Positions 8,091-17,017 are shown, numbered from the stretch's first letter. The stretch is 55,527 bases of DNA from Clostridia bacterium (GCA_017504305.1 JAFVRJ010000004.1:1-55527); one strand, 5' to 3'. Made by a program: numbers and translations. Notes: generated by a model not told the origin, from the letters alone.

Positions 8091-9178
8091 TGTTTGAAGA
8101 AGTCGTAATACCGGGTGCTGTACTCGTAAACGTTGGCATTGAAAAAGACCTCGAGAAACCTCTCGAGGAACTTGCCTTGCTCGCAAATACTGCAGGGTAC
8201 GAAGTAAAAGCCATTATGACGCAACGCAAAGAGCATCCGGATAAGGCGACCTATATTGGCTCCGGTAAACTTTTAGAGCTTAAATCGGTAGCTAAAGCTA
8301 CAGATTGCGAGGTAATTATATTCGATAACGAGTTAAGCGGAACACAGCTTAACAATCTTGAGGAAGCCCTTGAAGTGACAGTTATGGATAGGGCTACCTT
8401 AATTATCGAGATATTTGCAAGACACGCTACTTCTAACGAGGGTAAGCTTCAAGTTGAGCTCATGCGCAAACGTAAGATGTTGCCCCGCGTACTTGGTCAA
8501 GGGTTGGTTTTATCCCGTCAAGGCGGTGGCGGTGGTGGCGGTCAAGGAGCGCGCCGTGGAGCCGGTGAACAGCAACAAGAGCTTGACAAACGTACTATAA
8601 GAGCCGAAATAAGAGATCTTGAGCAAAGGATCGAAAAGCTTTCGGCAGAACGTGCTTTACGTAGAGAAAAACACGTTAAAAACAAAGTTAAGACGGTTTC
8701 ATTGGTCGGTTATACTAACGCCGGTAAATCAACTTTAATGAACGCGTTGACAAAGGCCGGAGTGCTCGAAGAAAATAAACTTTTTGCTACGTTAGATCCT
8801 ATCAGTCGTAAGATGTGGCTCGACCTCGGCAAAGAATTTTTGCTTGTAGATACCGTTGGTTTCATATCAAGATTACCTCACGAGTTTGTAAGGGCGTTCC
8901 GCTCTACTCTTGAAGAAACAAAATTTTCCGATCTTATACTTCATATAGTAGATGGATCCAATCCCGATTGTGCTATGCAATTTGACGTTGTAAACGAAGT
9001 ACTCGAGTCTATTGGCGCAAAAGATATTCCAGTATTGGTGGTTATTAATAAGATGGATGCAGAACGTGACGAATCCGTTTCGTTGCCCGCATCAAAAAAC
9101 GTTGTTATGATAAGTGCCAAAACAGGAGAGGGAATTCCGCTTCTAAAGGAAAAAATCTCTACAATGTTATTCGGTTAA
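8090..9178 (+). CDS. hflX: GTPase HflX
   Basis: A 362-residue ribosome-associated GTPase that splits stalled 70S ribosomes. The N-terminal HflX domain (about 1-140) is followed by a glycine-rich linker, a coiled coil (about 165-200), and a TRAFAC GTPase domain with G1 GYTNAGKST (about 207-215), G3 DTVGF (about 257) and G4 NKMD. The linker is unusual: seven consecutive glycines stand at about residues 145-151, and the family's normally conserved GPGE reads GAGE. All G motifs are intact, so activity is likely. It is the last gene of the sugar operon, start overlapping the dehydrogenase stop, with a terminator right behind. Confidence 0.93.
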   Translation: MFEEVVIPGAVLVNVGIEKDLEKPLEELALLANTAGYEVKAIMTQRKEHPDKATYIGSGKLLELKSVAKATDCEVIIFDNELSGTQLNNLEEALEVTVMDRATLIIEIFARHATSNEGKLQVELMRKRKMLPRVLGQGLVLSRQGGGGGGGQGARRGAGEQQQELDKRTIRAEIRDLEQRIEKLSAERALRREKHVKNKVKTVSLVGYTNAGKSTLMNALTKAGVLEENKLFATLDPISRKMWLDLGKEFLLVDTVGFISRLPHEFVRAFRSTLEETKFSDLILHIVDGSNPDCAMQFDVVNEVLESIGAKDIPVLVVINKMDAERDESVSLPASKNVVMISAKTGEGIPLLKEKISTMLFG

Positions 9179-9183
9179 AAATT

Positions 9184-9207
9184 AAAGCACCATGCGGTGC
9201 TTTTTTT
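9184..9207 (+). terminator. Terminator after hflX
   Basis: 8-bp stem AAAGCACC/GGTGCTTT with loop ATGC followed by an uninterrupted T run. It can also serve the convergent MFS gene in the other direction, as the stem begins with A residues. Confidence 0.9.
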
Positions 9208-9221
9208 ATAGAATAAATAGA

Positions 9222-10466
9222 TTAATCAATTAACGTATATTTTTGTTTTGACTGGCGCCAAATTACAAAGTAAATAATTATGCTTACGAGCGGGAAGATA
9301 GTGCCAAACATCATACCTGCTTTCATCCCCAACTGCTCCATCGTAATATTTAAGCTGTTTGCTAAATTTATTAAACTGCTTGATTGAGCGACAGCGTCCG
9401 TCACTATACCAACTAATTGAGGGGCAATAGCGGAGCCCATGTCACCGCCTGATGCCATCATTGCAAACATAAATACTCCGCCGTGGGGTATTTTTTCTTG
9501 TCCCACGATTAAGCTTCCGGGCCAAAGCATCGATACGCATAGCCCGGTTAAAGCACATGCAACAAGTCCTAAAATTGGTATGGGACTTAACGCGGCAATC
9601 AAGTAGCAAGCGGTAGCACCTATTCCGCCAAGGAGTAATACGATATATATATTTTTGCCGATTTTGGCGTAAAGTGTTCGGCCTACCCCAAGCATAAAAG
9701 CGAAAAGGGCAAGACCGAAAATATCCCCCCATAGTTTATCGATTCCAAGCGATTGCTCTATATAACCGCTACACCATTGACTCATGGTATTTTCGGCAGC
9801 ACCTCCAAGGAAGATGGCAAAAAAGCAAAGCCACAATTTTTTATCCTTCATCAGCTTTAACGCACCGGAGACTTTTTCGGGAGTTTCCATTTTTGGGATT
9901 GTAGTGCCGGCAAATAGAATTATTGATAATAGCGGTACTGCCGATAATCCTATAGCCAAATAGTGCCAATGCTCGGTGCCGATTAAATAGATGTATAACG
10001 AGCTAACTATAATCATACCTACTACACCCCATGCGTATGTAGAGTGCAGTTTGCTCATTTCGCGCTCTGGGTTATCGGATGGAATTGCAGCAATTACAGG
10101 GCTCATCAAAACCTCGTTCAAGCCTCCGCTTGCCGAAAAAATTATAGTTCCAATTATAATACCAACAAGAGCATGAGAGGGTGCAAATAGTGGAACAAGC
10201 GCATATATCCATAATCCAACAAAAGTGAGTATAGGTGTCAATTTTACACACTTCGGGATATTAAACTTGTGAGAAAAGAAACTAAAAATCAAGTCAACTG
10301 CAAGCTGTGTCAAAAAGTTTATTACTACCAAAAGGCCGAGCATACTATAGCTTATACCATACGTTTCTCTAAAAGTTATAAACAGCAAAGGTGACAAACA
10401 TATTACTATGCTCATCGAAACGTTGGTAGTATTGCAAGCAAGCTTAAGCCTTGTGTAGTTTTGCAT
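9222..10466 (-). CDS. Major facilitator superfamily transporter
   Basis: A 414-residue integral membrane protein with about twelve hydrophobic helices and a short hydrophilic C-terminus (WRQSKQKYTLID). Between helices 2 and 3 a basic loop (FFSHKFNIPKC) takes the place of the MFS motif A. The fold and length fit sugar or small-molecule MFS carriers, but no residue identifies the substrate. The gene is alone on the minus strand with its own promoter and ends against the hflX terminator. Confidence 0.85.
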   Translation of the reverse strand: MQNYTRLKLACNTTNVSMSIVICLSPLLFITFRETYGISYSMLGLLVVINFLTQLAVDLIFSFFSHKFNIPKCVKLTPILTFVGLWIYALVPLFAPSHALVGIIIGTIIFSASGGLNEVLMSPVIAAIPSDNPEREMSKLHSTYAWGVVGMIIVSSLYIYLIGTEHWHYLAIGLSAVPLLSIILFAGTTIPKMETPEKVSGALKLMKDKKLWLCFFAIFLGGAAENTMSQWCSGYIEQSLGIDKLWGDIFGLALFAFMLGVGRTLYAKIGKNIYIVLLLGGIGATACYLIAALSPIPILGLVACALTGLCVSMLWPGSLIVGQEKIPHGGVFMFAMMASGGDMGSAIAPQLVGIVTDAVAQSSSLINLANSLNITMEQLGMKAGMMFGTIFPLVSIIIYFVIWRQSKQKYTLID

Positions 10467-10496
10467 TATAGATACCTCGTATGAATCTTAATGCAT

Positions 10497-10526
10497 ATTA
10501 TAACACTCGTAACGATAGCTTGTCAT
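10497..10526 (-). promoter_or_regulatory. Promoter of the MFS gene
   Basis: Minus strand -10 TATAAT (plus 10497-10502) and -35 ATGACA (plus 10521-10526) with an 18-base spacer, about 31 bases before the start codon. Confidence 0.65.
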
Positions 10527-10612
10527 TTGATAAAAAAGCTTTTTACATAAATATTACTTGAATTTGCGTGCTAACAACGTTAATAAAGTGTACAATATAC
10601 GTAGAGGTCGAA

Positions 10613-11296
10613 ATGGATATATTTGAAGCAATTGAAAACAGGCATAGCGTTAGAAGATATCTCGATAAAAAGATACCGAGTGATATTATCGAAATACTTA
10701 AAAACGAGATTTATAATTGCAACGTTGAAGGGGCGTTAAATATTCAGCTTATTACAGATAGGCCGGAAGCGTTTACAGGTATCAAAGCGAGTTATGGTAA
10801 ACTTTCAAACGTTAGTTGTTATATTGCGCTTGTTGGTAAGAAGAGTAAAACTCTCGATTACCGTGTGGGATATTATGGTGAGCGTATTGTAATTAAAGCT
10901 CAACAACTTGGTCTTAATACTTGTTGGCTCGGCGGTACGTATAGTAAACGCAAAGCAATATGTGAATTGGGAGAAGGCGAGTGTTTACGCCTCGTTATAG
11001 CTATCGGATACGGAGCAACGCAAGGTCATGCTCGTAAATCTAAAGCAGTTGACGAGGTAGCATCTGTTTATGAGGGCGCGGAAATGCCCGAGTGGTTTAT
11101 TAAGGGAGCGGAGTGTGCTTTGAAGGCTCCGACTGCACTTAATCAACAAAAGTTTAAGTTTATACTCTGGCGCGGTCGTTGTGTTACACCAAGATCAGGT
11201 ACAGGATTTTTTACCAAAGTTGACCTTGGTATAGCAATGTATCACTTTGAGTTAGGAGCTGGTTTTAATAATTTTGTTTTTACCGATATTAGGTAA
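10613..11296 (+). CDS. Nitroreductase-family protein
   Basis: A 227-residue protein of the FMN-dependent nitroreductase fold. The N-terminus MDIFEAIENRHSVRRYLDK is the family's FMN-binding start, and LGLNTCWLGG, AIGYGA and the C-terminal lobe match the subgroup often seen in anaerobes. I start at the ATG at 10613, with AGAGG five bases before it; a longer frame from 10568 adds residues unlike the family. The flavin reductase substrate is unknown. It precedes a flavodoxin-like reductase by 11 bases, so the two probably form a small redox operon. Confidence 0.85.
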   Translation: MDIFEAIENRHSVRRYLDKKIPSDIIEILKNEIYNCNVEGALNIQLITDRPEAFTGIKASYGKLSNVSCYIALVGKKSKTLDYRVGYYGERIVIKAQQLGLNTCWLGGTYSKRKAICELGEGECLRLVIAIGYGATQGHARKSKAVDEVASVYEGAEMPEWFIKGAECALKAPTALNQQKFKFILWRGRCVTPRSGTGFFTKVDLGIAMYHFELGAGFNNFVFTDIR

Positions 11297-11307
11297 AAGG
11301 GGGTAAT

Positions 11308-11925
11308 ATGAAAGTTTTACTAATTAACGGAAGTCCTCGTTTGGACGGTAATACCACACTTGCATTAAAAGAGATGATTGAGGTATTCAAATCAGAGGGA
11401 ATAGATACCGAAACTATCCAAATTGGTCAAAAAGATATACGTGGTTGTATTGCATGCACAAAGTGTTTTACGGAGGGCAAATGCGTATTTAACGATTTAG
11501 TTAACGAGGTTGCGCCTATATTCAAAGACTGTGACGGATTGGTTGTTGCTTCGCCCGTTTATTATGCTCAAGCTAATGCCACTTTGGTAGCGTTTTTACA
11601 AAGACTCTTTTACTCGTCAAGGTTCGATAAGTCCATGAAAGTTGGTGCGAGCGTAGCCGTTGCTCGTAGAGGCGGATGTTCTTCAACTTTTGACGAGTTA
11701 AATAAATATTTTACAATAAGCGGTATGCCGGTTGTTTCCAGCCAATATTGGAACTCGGTACATGGTAGAGCGCAAGGGGAAGCCGTAGAAGATGGTGAAG
11801 GGCTTCAAACGATGCGCGTTTTAGCTCGCAATATGAGTTTTTTAATTAAAAGTATCGCACTTGGTAAAGAGAAATTCGGTCTGCCGGAAAAAGAGCCGAG
11901 GGTATATACAAACTTTGTAAAATAA
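11308..11925 (+). CDS. Flavodoxin-like NAD(P)H-dependent oxidoreductase
   Basis: A 205-residue FMN reductase-family protein. The phosphate-binding loop NGSPRLDGNT (about 7-16) and the PVYYAQANATLVAFLQR segment are typical. The cysteine cluster IACTKCFTEGKC (about 49-60) resembles the iron-sulfur flavoprotein subgroup, although only part of a cluster-binding motif is present. It probably passes electrons from NAD(P)H or ferredoxin to small quinones or iron centres. GGGGG lies just before the ATG and a strong terminator follows. Confidence 0.85.
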   Translation: MKVLLINGSPRLDGNTTLALKEMIEVFKSEGIDTETIQIGQKDIRGCIACTKCFTEGKCVFNDLVNEVAPIFKDCDGLVVASPVYYAQANATLVAFLQRLFYSSRFDKSMKVGASVAVARRGGCSSTFDELNKYFTISGMPVVSSQYWNSVHGRAQGEAVEDGEGLQTMRVLARNMSFLIKSIALGKEKFGLPEKEPRVYTNFVK

Positions 11926-11929
11926 TTAA

Positions 11930-11951
11930 AAGCCACTCAAACGAGTGGCTT
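11930..11951 (+). terminator. Bidirectional terminator between the flavodoxin-like gene and the SRP RNA
   Basis: 9-bp stem AAGCCACTC/GAGTGGCTT with loop AAAC, T-rich on both sides. It ends the plus-strand operon and lies just past the 3' end of the minus-strand SRP RNA. Confidence 0.85.
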
Positions 11952-11962
11952 AATTTTTTAAA

Positions 11963-12228
11963 AATGTGCGCCCACTCCGACAAACTCTACCGAATCGGCT
12001 CACACGTAGGTAACTACTCCAAAGCTACCTCGTGGCACATCCCGTAAATTGCTTAGTGCTGCTGCGGTCAAGCTCTGACACGGTTCACAACCCGAGATTG
12101 CACAAGACCTTGGTATCAACGCCCCTTGCGTGCGTCGGCTTTCCATAAAATTGGCCTCGGTGGGTGGTCTATCCTGCTGTAGCGGATTGCAGGTTACAGG
12201 GCACCGCTAGCTCCCCATATAGCACGGT
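11963..12228 (-). ncRNA. ffs: Signal recognition particle RNA, large (Bacillus-type)
   Basis: On the minus strand the sequence starts CCGTGCTATATGGGGAG and continues TAGCGGTGCCCTGTAACC, closely matching the 5' Alu domain of the 270-nt SRP RNA of Bacillus. The domain IV side chain GTGTCAGAG ... CAGCAGCAC is visible about two thirds along (plus about 12050-12080), and the last bases GCGCAC can pair with the 5' GTGC. Length about 266 nt. The Alu domain arrests elongation, and domain IV binds Ffh to target membrane proteins. The ends are estimated from the promoter and terminator. The apical loop differs from the common GGAA tetraloop. Confidence 0.9.
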
Positions 12229-12232
12229 TTTA

Positions 12233-12260
12233 AGTATACCACAAAGATTATATTTGTCAA
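12233..12260 (-). promoter_or_regulatory. Promoter of the SRP RNA gene
   Basis: Minus strand -35 TTGACA (plus 12255-12260) and -10 TATACT (plus 12233-12238), 16-base spacer, about six bases before the mapped RNA start. Confidence 0.8.
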
Positions 12261-12324
12261 ATATTTTTTGTGTGACGAAAGTCTGATTTTTTGTTATTTT
12301 GCCAAAAAACTGCATTTAGTTATG

Positions 12325-12353
12325 TTGACACACGCGTTTTATTATAATATAAT
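12325..12353 (+). promoter_or_regulatory. Promoter of the lipoprotein-proS operon
   Basis: Consensus -35 TTGACA (12325-12330) and -10 TATAAT (12348-12353) with a 17-base spacer. The leader is only about 40 bases, so there is no room for a T-box in front of proS. Confidence 0.9.
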
Positions 12354-12397
12354 AAATTAATTAAAAGAATTAGTACTTTATTTTAAGGAGTCTTACA

Positions 12398-12757
12398 ATG
12401 AAAAAAACTTTAGCTTGTATCCTCATGTTAGTTGTTGCAGTTACTGCTCTTTGTACTTTTGTGGGTTGCACTTCCGACAAAGAGGAAGAAGTACCCGCCA
12501 TCACTTCCATTAGCGCAAAAGTAGCTTCTAACGCCGATTTTAACGTAGGCGAAAAGTTTGATAGCAAATATATCACTGTAACCGCAAAGCTTGATGATAA
12601 AACTCAAAGCGAAGTTTCTACTACCGCAGCCGTTTCCTACGATCTTGCTGCTTTGAAGCTCGATGACGACGGTAACTTCACCGAAGCAGGCGAGTTTACG
12701 CTTAAAGTTACTTATTCGGATTGGTCTACTACCGTAGTAGTTAAGGTTGCCGCATAG
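12398..12757 (+). CDS. Small secreted lipoprotein, unknown function
   Basis: 119 residues with a lipoprotein signal peptide: MKK, a hydrophobic core, and the lipobox FVGC with acylated Cys at about residue 24. The mature part is acidic and rich in Val, Thr and Ala, with alternating hydrophobic residues that suggest a single Ig-like beta sandwich (ITSISAKVASN ... GEFTLKVTYSDWSTTVVVKV), resembling bacterial Ig-like domains. AAGGAG lies seven bases before the ATG. It sits between a consensus promoter and proS and is probably anchored on the outer face of the membrane. No specific function can be named. Confidence 0.8.
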   Translation: MKKTLACILMLVVAVTALCTFVGCTSDKEEEVPAITSISAKVASNADFNVGEKFDSKYITVTAKLDDKTQSEVSTTAAVSYDLAALKLDDDGNFTEAGEFTLKVTYSDWSTTVVVKVAA

Positions 12758-12772
12758 TAGGAGGTATGACCT

Positions 12773-14488
12773 ATGTTAATGTCTAAATTAGTCGGAGAAA
12801 GAACTAAAACCTCTCCGGCTGACGCAGTTATTAAGAGCCACGCTCTTATGATAAGAGCAGGTTATATGAAGCTCGTTTCCAACGGTATTTGGTCGCTTGC
12901 CATGCCTGCTCAACGCATAGCGCAAAAGATCGAAAACATTATTCGTGAGGAAATGAACGCTATCGAGGGACAAGAGTGTATGTTCCCAGTTGTTATGCCC
13001 CGCGAAATGTGGGAAGAATCCGGTAGATATAGCTCTATTGGTGACGAAATGGTACGCTTTAAAGATCGTAACGGTCGTGATCTCGTATTGGGCATGACTC
13101 ACGAGGAAGCCGCCGTACAATTTGCACGCGATGCCGTCAACAGCTATCAACAACTACCCTTTATGATTTATCAAATCCAAACCAAGTTCCGCGATGAAGG
13201 TCGCGCGAGAGGCGGTTTGATTCGTGTGCGCGAGTTTAAGATGAAAGATGCGTATTCTTTCCATATCAACCAAGATGATTTGGAAAAATACTATTATCGT
13301 GCCTACGATGCATACGATCGCATTTTTAAGCGCATCGGCATGAAGAACTTTATCGCCGTTCAAAGTGACTCCGGCATGATGGGCGGTAAAATTTCTCATG
13401 AGTTTATGCTACTTACCGACGTTGGTGAAGATACTTTGGTACTTTGCCCTGAGTGCGGTTATAAGTCCAATATGGAAGTTGCTACTTCGGTAGTTGAGAA
13501 TTATGCAGACGACGAAGAACTTCCTCTTGAAGAAGTATATACTGCCGACGCAAAAGATATTGCGGAAGTAACCAAATATCTTGGCGATATGCCCGCATAC
13601 AAAACCGTTAAAGCCGTTTGCTATAACGTTAAGGGTGACTCCGAGACCACCGTCGTTTGTTTTGTAAGAGGGGACCTTGAGGTCAACGAAGCAAAACTCA
13701 AGAAGGTTATTCGCAAGGAAGTCGTTCCCGCAGGCCTCGAAGGAAGCGCATTGGTAGCAGGCAATATCGGTTGCTTGGGTATCGAAAAAATTCCTAACGT
13801 TATAACCGTTTACGATGCTTCCCTCAAGGGTGCAAACAATATGGTTACGGGCGCAAATAAGGAAGAATATCATATTAAGAATCTTTCCTTTAACCGCGAT
13901 ATGAACGTCAAAGAGTTTTATGATATTGCAAAAGTAGTTGAAGGCGCACGTTGCAGTGTTTGTGGCAAGCCTTTAAAACTCCAAAACGGTATTGAAATCG
14001 GCAATATCTTCCAACTTGGAACCAAATATACCGAAAGCATGGGCATGACGGTATTAAACCAAGAGGGCAAGGCAATAAATCCTATTATGGGATGCTACGG
14101 TATTGGTGTTGGTAGAGCGATTGCATCAGTTGCGGAAGAAAGCGCTGATGAAAAGGGCTTGAATTGGCCGATGGCAATTGCTCCTTGGCACGTATATCTT
14201 TGCGCTTTGCGCACCGACGATCCTATCGTTAAAGAAAAAGCCGAAAAATTGTATGCCGATCTACAAGCTGCCGGCGTCGAAGTAATATACGACGACCGCA
14301 ATGCATCGGCAGGTTTCAAATTCTCTGATTGCGACCTTATGGGTATACCGATCAGAGTGGTAATCAGTCCGCGTTCTATAGCCAATGACAACATTGAGGT
14401 ACAGCTTAGAGATGGCTCTTACAAGGACAACGTCAATCTCGATGAGAGCGTAAGTAAGATAAAGGAATTAATTAACGCTCGCATCTAA
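12773..14488 (+). CDS. proS: Prolyl-tRNA synthetase, bacterial type with editing insert
   Basis: A 571-residue class II synthetase that charges tRNA-Pro. Motif 2 (FRDEGRARGGLIRVREF, about 138-154) and motif 3 (GCYGIGVGRAI, about 440-450) enclose a long insertion (about 225-390) that corresponds to the YbaK-like domain removing mischarged alanine. A C-terminal anticodon-binding domain follows from about 470. Motif 2 has the GGLIRVREF variant rather than FGVMRSREF. Two CxxC pairs (CPEC, CSVC) flank the insertion and might hold zinc. AGGAGG sits eight bases before the ATG. The gene is sandwiched between two lipoprotein genes under one promoter. Confidence 0.95.
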   Translation: MLMSKLVGERTKTSPADAVIKSHALMIRAGYMKLVSNGIWSLAMPAQRIAQKIENIIREEMNAIEGQECMFPVVMPREMWEESGRYSSIGDEMVRFKDRNGRDLVLGMTHEEAAVQFARDAVNSYQQLPFMIYQIQTKFRDEGRARGGLIRVREFKMKDAYSFHINQDDLEKYYYRAYDAYDRIFKRIGMKNFIAVQSDSGMMGGKISHEFMLLTDVGEDTLVLCPECGYKSNMEVATSVVENYADDEELPLEEVYTADAKDIAEVTKYLGDMPAYKTVKAVCYNVKGDSETTVVCFVRGDLEVNEAKLKKVIRKEVVPAGLEGSALVAGNIGCLGIEKIPNVITVYDASLKGANNMVTGANKEEYHIKNLSFNRDMNVKEFYDIAKVVEGARCSVCGKPLKLQNGIEIGNIFQLGTKYTESMGMTVLNQEGKAINPIMGCYGIGVGRAIASVAEESADEKGLNWPMAIAPWHVYLCALRTDDPIVKEKAEKLYADLQAAGVEVIYDDRNASAGFKFSDCDLMGIPIRVVISPRSIANDNIEVQLRDGSYKDNVNLDESVSKIKELINARI

Positions 14489-14514
14489 ATTAGTTGGTTG
14501 TTAGAGGAAAAGCT

Positions 14515-16197
14515 ATGAGAAAGTTCAGTATTTTATTAACGATACTGCTGGTACTATCTTTGACGATGGCTTGCTTTGCATGCAGTTTTGGAGATAATAA
14601 AGGTAGCGGCAGTGGCGATAAGACTAATACTGATAAAAACGATACTGTAGGGACTGTTGATAAGGATGGTTTCATAAAAGAGGCCACAACCGTAGAGGCA
14701 GCCGCAGAAGACTTAATCAAGACAGTGTTAAATACTGCTAAATCGGCAAGTAAAAACAGATTGAGTTCTGCTAACCCATGCGTATCGTGGCATCTTGATG
14801 CAGAACTTTTGATTAACAGCAGAACGTATTACGTAACGTTTGAGATTAATTTTGACGTTCGCGACGTATCTAAAACAGCTATCAGACTTTTGATTAGCAA
14901 TGAAAAGGGTTTGGACCCGGTTTTATCATTGTATTTTTACCAAGAGCCCACCGTAAACGATATGACTCCGGGTAACATTTACTTGCAGTTTGGTGACTCA
15001 AAAGTTAAGGTTGATATTGAGGATACTTTCCTCGGCACGCTTTTCCCAATATCCTTTACGGGTACTGAAGAAGACGTGGTTAGCTCTTTACTTGGCAATA
15101 TTATACAAGTGAAAGGTAGTATCGATTATCGTTATTTCGATGGCTCCGACGGCAAAAGAACGCGCAAGTACGCGATGCAAGTCGACTTGAAGAAAACCTT
15201 ATTGCAAGTTGTTAAGACGGTTAACGCACTTCCGGATAGCTATAAGGAAACGGGCGATGCAATAATGCAAATTATCAGCATGATATTTGCAGTTGATCCT
15301 AACCATATCAGCACTCAAATACCCGACTCCATAATTGACATTAAGTTTACAACGAAAGGTGGTAGTCGTACGACGTTGGGCATAGGTGTTCTTGGCGACG
15401 TAAATATTGACATGAACGTTGCTGCAAGTGACTTTAAAGATAGTGTATTCCGTGGTGAAAGCTATCATGCAAACATTGCTATGACCTCGTTTATCGCATC
15501 TTCAAGATTGATAGCAGATTTCCCTGAAGAAAGCACCCTTGCATCGTATCGTCCATTTAGACAAGCAAGTCTTGTTTTTAACGGCTCGATGTTCCACTCC
15601 GATAATCCTGACGTCTATTACGAGGCCGAATTGGGCGCAAAATACGACGGAACAGAAGTAGGTAGCAATAAGGATAAATTCTTCCTTCAAATAGTCAATA
15701 AAGACGGTACGGGCAATTCCGACTTCGGCGTATACTATAGTGATAACGTATTAACGCTACAAATAAAAGACGAGCAAGGCAAGCTCGCGGAGTTAACTTG
15801 TCCCTTTGACACCGATGCTTTTATAACTGAAGCTCGTAAGAAGGCTAAATGGCTAACTGGTAAGGATTTCGTTAACATTTTAGCCTATTTCACAAGTGCT
15901 ATCCAAATTTGGGAAAACGATGCAATTAGCTTTAAATTCGATATTACCTTCTTTAGTCAATTGCTCGGCATGGGTGTTAACGACTTAATCGCTTATATGC
16001 AAGTAGGTTATTCTGCGGCAGGTGGTACTGGTCAAGTGTTTGTCGACCAAGTTAAAGAGCAGTTTGGTGATAGCGTTACTCTTGCTGATATTATAAGCAC
16101 CCACATTATCGATCGTACTATTGTCATGATACTTGATAACGGCAAGAATAGTATAACTATAGATGACGACCTTATAGTAAACGTTCCGCGTAGCTAA
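14515..16197 (+). CDS. Large secreted lipoprotein, unknown function
   Basis: 560 residues. The ATG at 14515 has AGAGGA just before it and gives a normal lipoprotein signal (MRKFS, hydrophobic core, LTMAC with Cys20 as the likely acylated residue; Cys23 follows). The next stretch is a flexible Gly/Ser/Asp/Lys-rich linker (GDNKGSGSGDKTNTDKN). The rest alternates beta-rich segments with KYDGT-like loops and lacks enzyme motifs that I recognise, suggesting a large surface beta-structured protein. It follows proS by 26 bases and ends at a bidirectional terminator. Homology to solute-binding proteins is not evident. Confidence 0.8.
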   Translation: MRKFSILLTILLVLSLTMACFACSFGDNKGSGSGDKTNTDKNDTVGTVDKDGFIKEATTVEAAAEDLIKTVLNTAKSASKNRLSSANPCVSWHLDAELLINSRTYYVTFEINFDVRDVSKTAIRLLISNEKGLDPVLSLYFYQEPTVNDMTPGNIYLQFGDSKVKVDIEDTFLGTLFPISFTGTEEDVVSSLLGNIIQVKGSIDYRYFDGSDGKRTRKYAMQVDLKKTLLQVVKTVNALPDSYKETGDAIMQIISMIFAVDPNHISTQIPDSIIDIKFTTKGGSRTTLGIGVLGDVNIDMNVAASDFKDSVFRGESYHANIAMTSFIASSRLIADFPEESTLASYRPFRQASLVFNGSMFHSDNPDVYYEAELGAKYDGTEVGSNKDKFFLQIVNKDGTGNSDFGVYYSDNVLTLQIKDEQGKLAELTCPFDTDAFITEARKKAKWLTGKDFVNILAYFTSAIQIWENDAISFKFDITFFSQLLGMGVNDLIAYMQVGYSAAGGTGQVFVDQVKEQFGDSVTLADIISTHIIDRTIVMILDNGKNSITIDDDLIVNVPRS

Positions 16198-16214
16198 TTC
16201 GAATTGTCAAAAAT

Positions 16215-16244
16215 AAAATAGCGCTTCGGTTGAAGCGCTATTTT
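16215..16244 (+). terminator. Bidirectional terminator between the lipoprotein operon and dapB
   Basis: 13-bp stem AAAATAGCGCTTC/GAAGCGCTATTTT with loop GGTT, flanked by A and T runs, so it can stop transcription from both directions between the convergent operons. Confidence 0.9.
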
Positions 16245-16261
16245 TTATTGGATTAGAATAA

Positions 16262-17017
16262 TTATTTAAGACCTAAAACGTCAAGCATATCGTATTTGCC
16301 GGCGGGTTTATTTGCCATCCATACGGCGGCTTTGACTGCGCCTTCTGCAAATATGCCTTTGTTTTCCGACTCATGCTTTAGAGTAACCACTTCGTTATTC
16401 ATAATAAACATAACCTCGTGTTTACCAACGATGGTGCCACCACGTACGGCGTGCATACCGATTTCATTTTTAGTGCGTCTACCACATTGACCTTCTCTGC
16501 CGTTTATGATATTTAAGCCGTCAATTTGGCTCTTAACTGCATCTGCAAGCATAATAGCAGTGCCGGAGGGAGCATCAACCTTTTTATTATGGTGTTGCTC
16601 GATAATCTCGACGTCGCTATAGAGTCCGAGAAGTTTAGCTGCTTCAGAAACCAATTTAACCAAAGCATTAACGCCAACAGACATGTTTCCGCTACGGAAC
16701 ACTGCAACCTTTTTGGATGCTTCTTCTATGAGAGCGAGATCGTTTTTATCATAACCGGTGGTGCAAAGAACACATGGAACGTTGTTCTTAACGGAATAAT
16801 TAATGATATCGGGTAGGGCGGCTTTTACCGAAAAGTCGATGATGCAGTCAACCGATTCTTTAACGTTGTTTACGTCGTTGTAAACGGGGATAGTATAATC
16901 ATTTGCATTTGCAAATTTATCCACGCCGACGATTCCGTCGATTTGCGGATTGTTTTTGCAAGTTTCGTAAACGATTTTACCCATCGTGCCGGCAATGCCG
17001 TAAATAAGTACTTTCAT
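16262..17017 (-). CDS. dapB: 4-hydroxy-tetrahydrodipicolinate reductase
   Basis: 251 residues. The Rossmann loop YGIAGTMGK (6-14) binds NAD(P)H, and the family signature EIIEQHHNKKVDAPSGTA (137-154) carries the catalytic His pair 142/143 and Lys146. It reduces the DapA product in the diaminopimelate pathway that feeds lysine and peptidoglycan. It begins two bases after the dapA stop, so it is translationally coupled. It is the last gene of asd-dapA-dapB. The coenzyme preference cannot be fixed from the sequence. Confidence 0.96.
   Translation of the reverse strand: MKVLIYGIAGTMGKIVYETCKNNPQIDGIVGVDKFANANDYTIPVYNDVNNVKESVDCIIDFSVKAALPDIINYSVKNNVPCVLCTTGYDKNDLALIEEASKKVAVFRSGNMSVGVNALVKLVSEAAKLLGLYSDVEIIEQHHNKKVDAPSGTAIMLADAVKSQIDGLNIINGREGQCGRRTKNEIGMHAVRGGTIVGKHEVMFIMNNEVVTLKHESENKGIFAEGAVKAAVWMANKPAGKYDMLDVLGLK

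Noticed and set aside
12354..12397. T-box or other leader riboswitch before the proS operon
   Set aside because: Only about 40 bases separate the -10 box from the first start codon, too short for a T-box. glyS and asd leaders are also too short.
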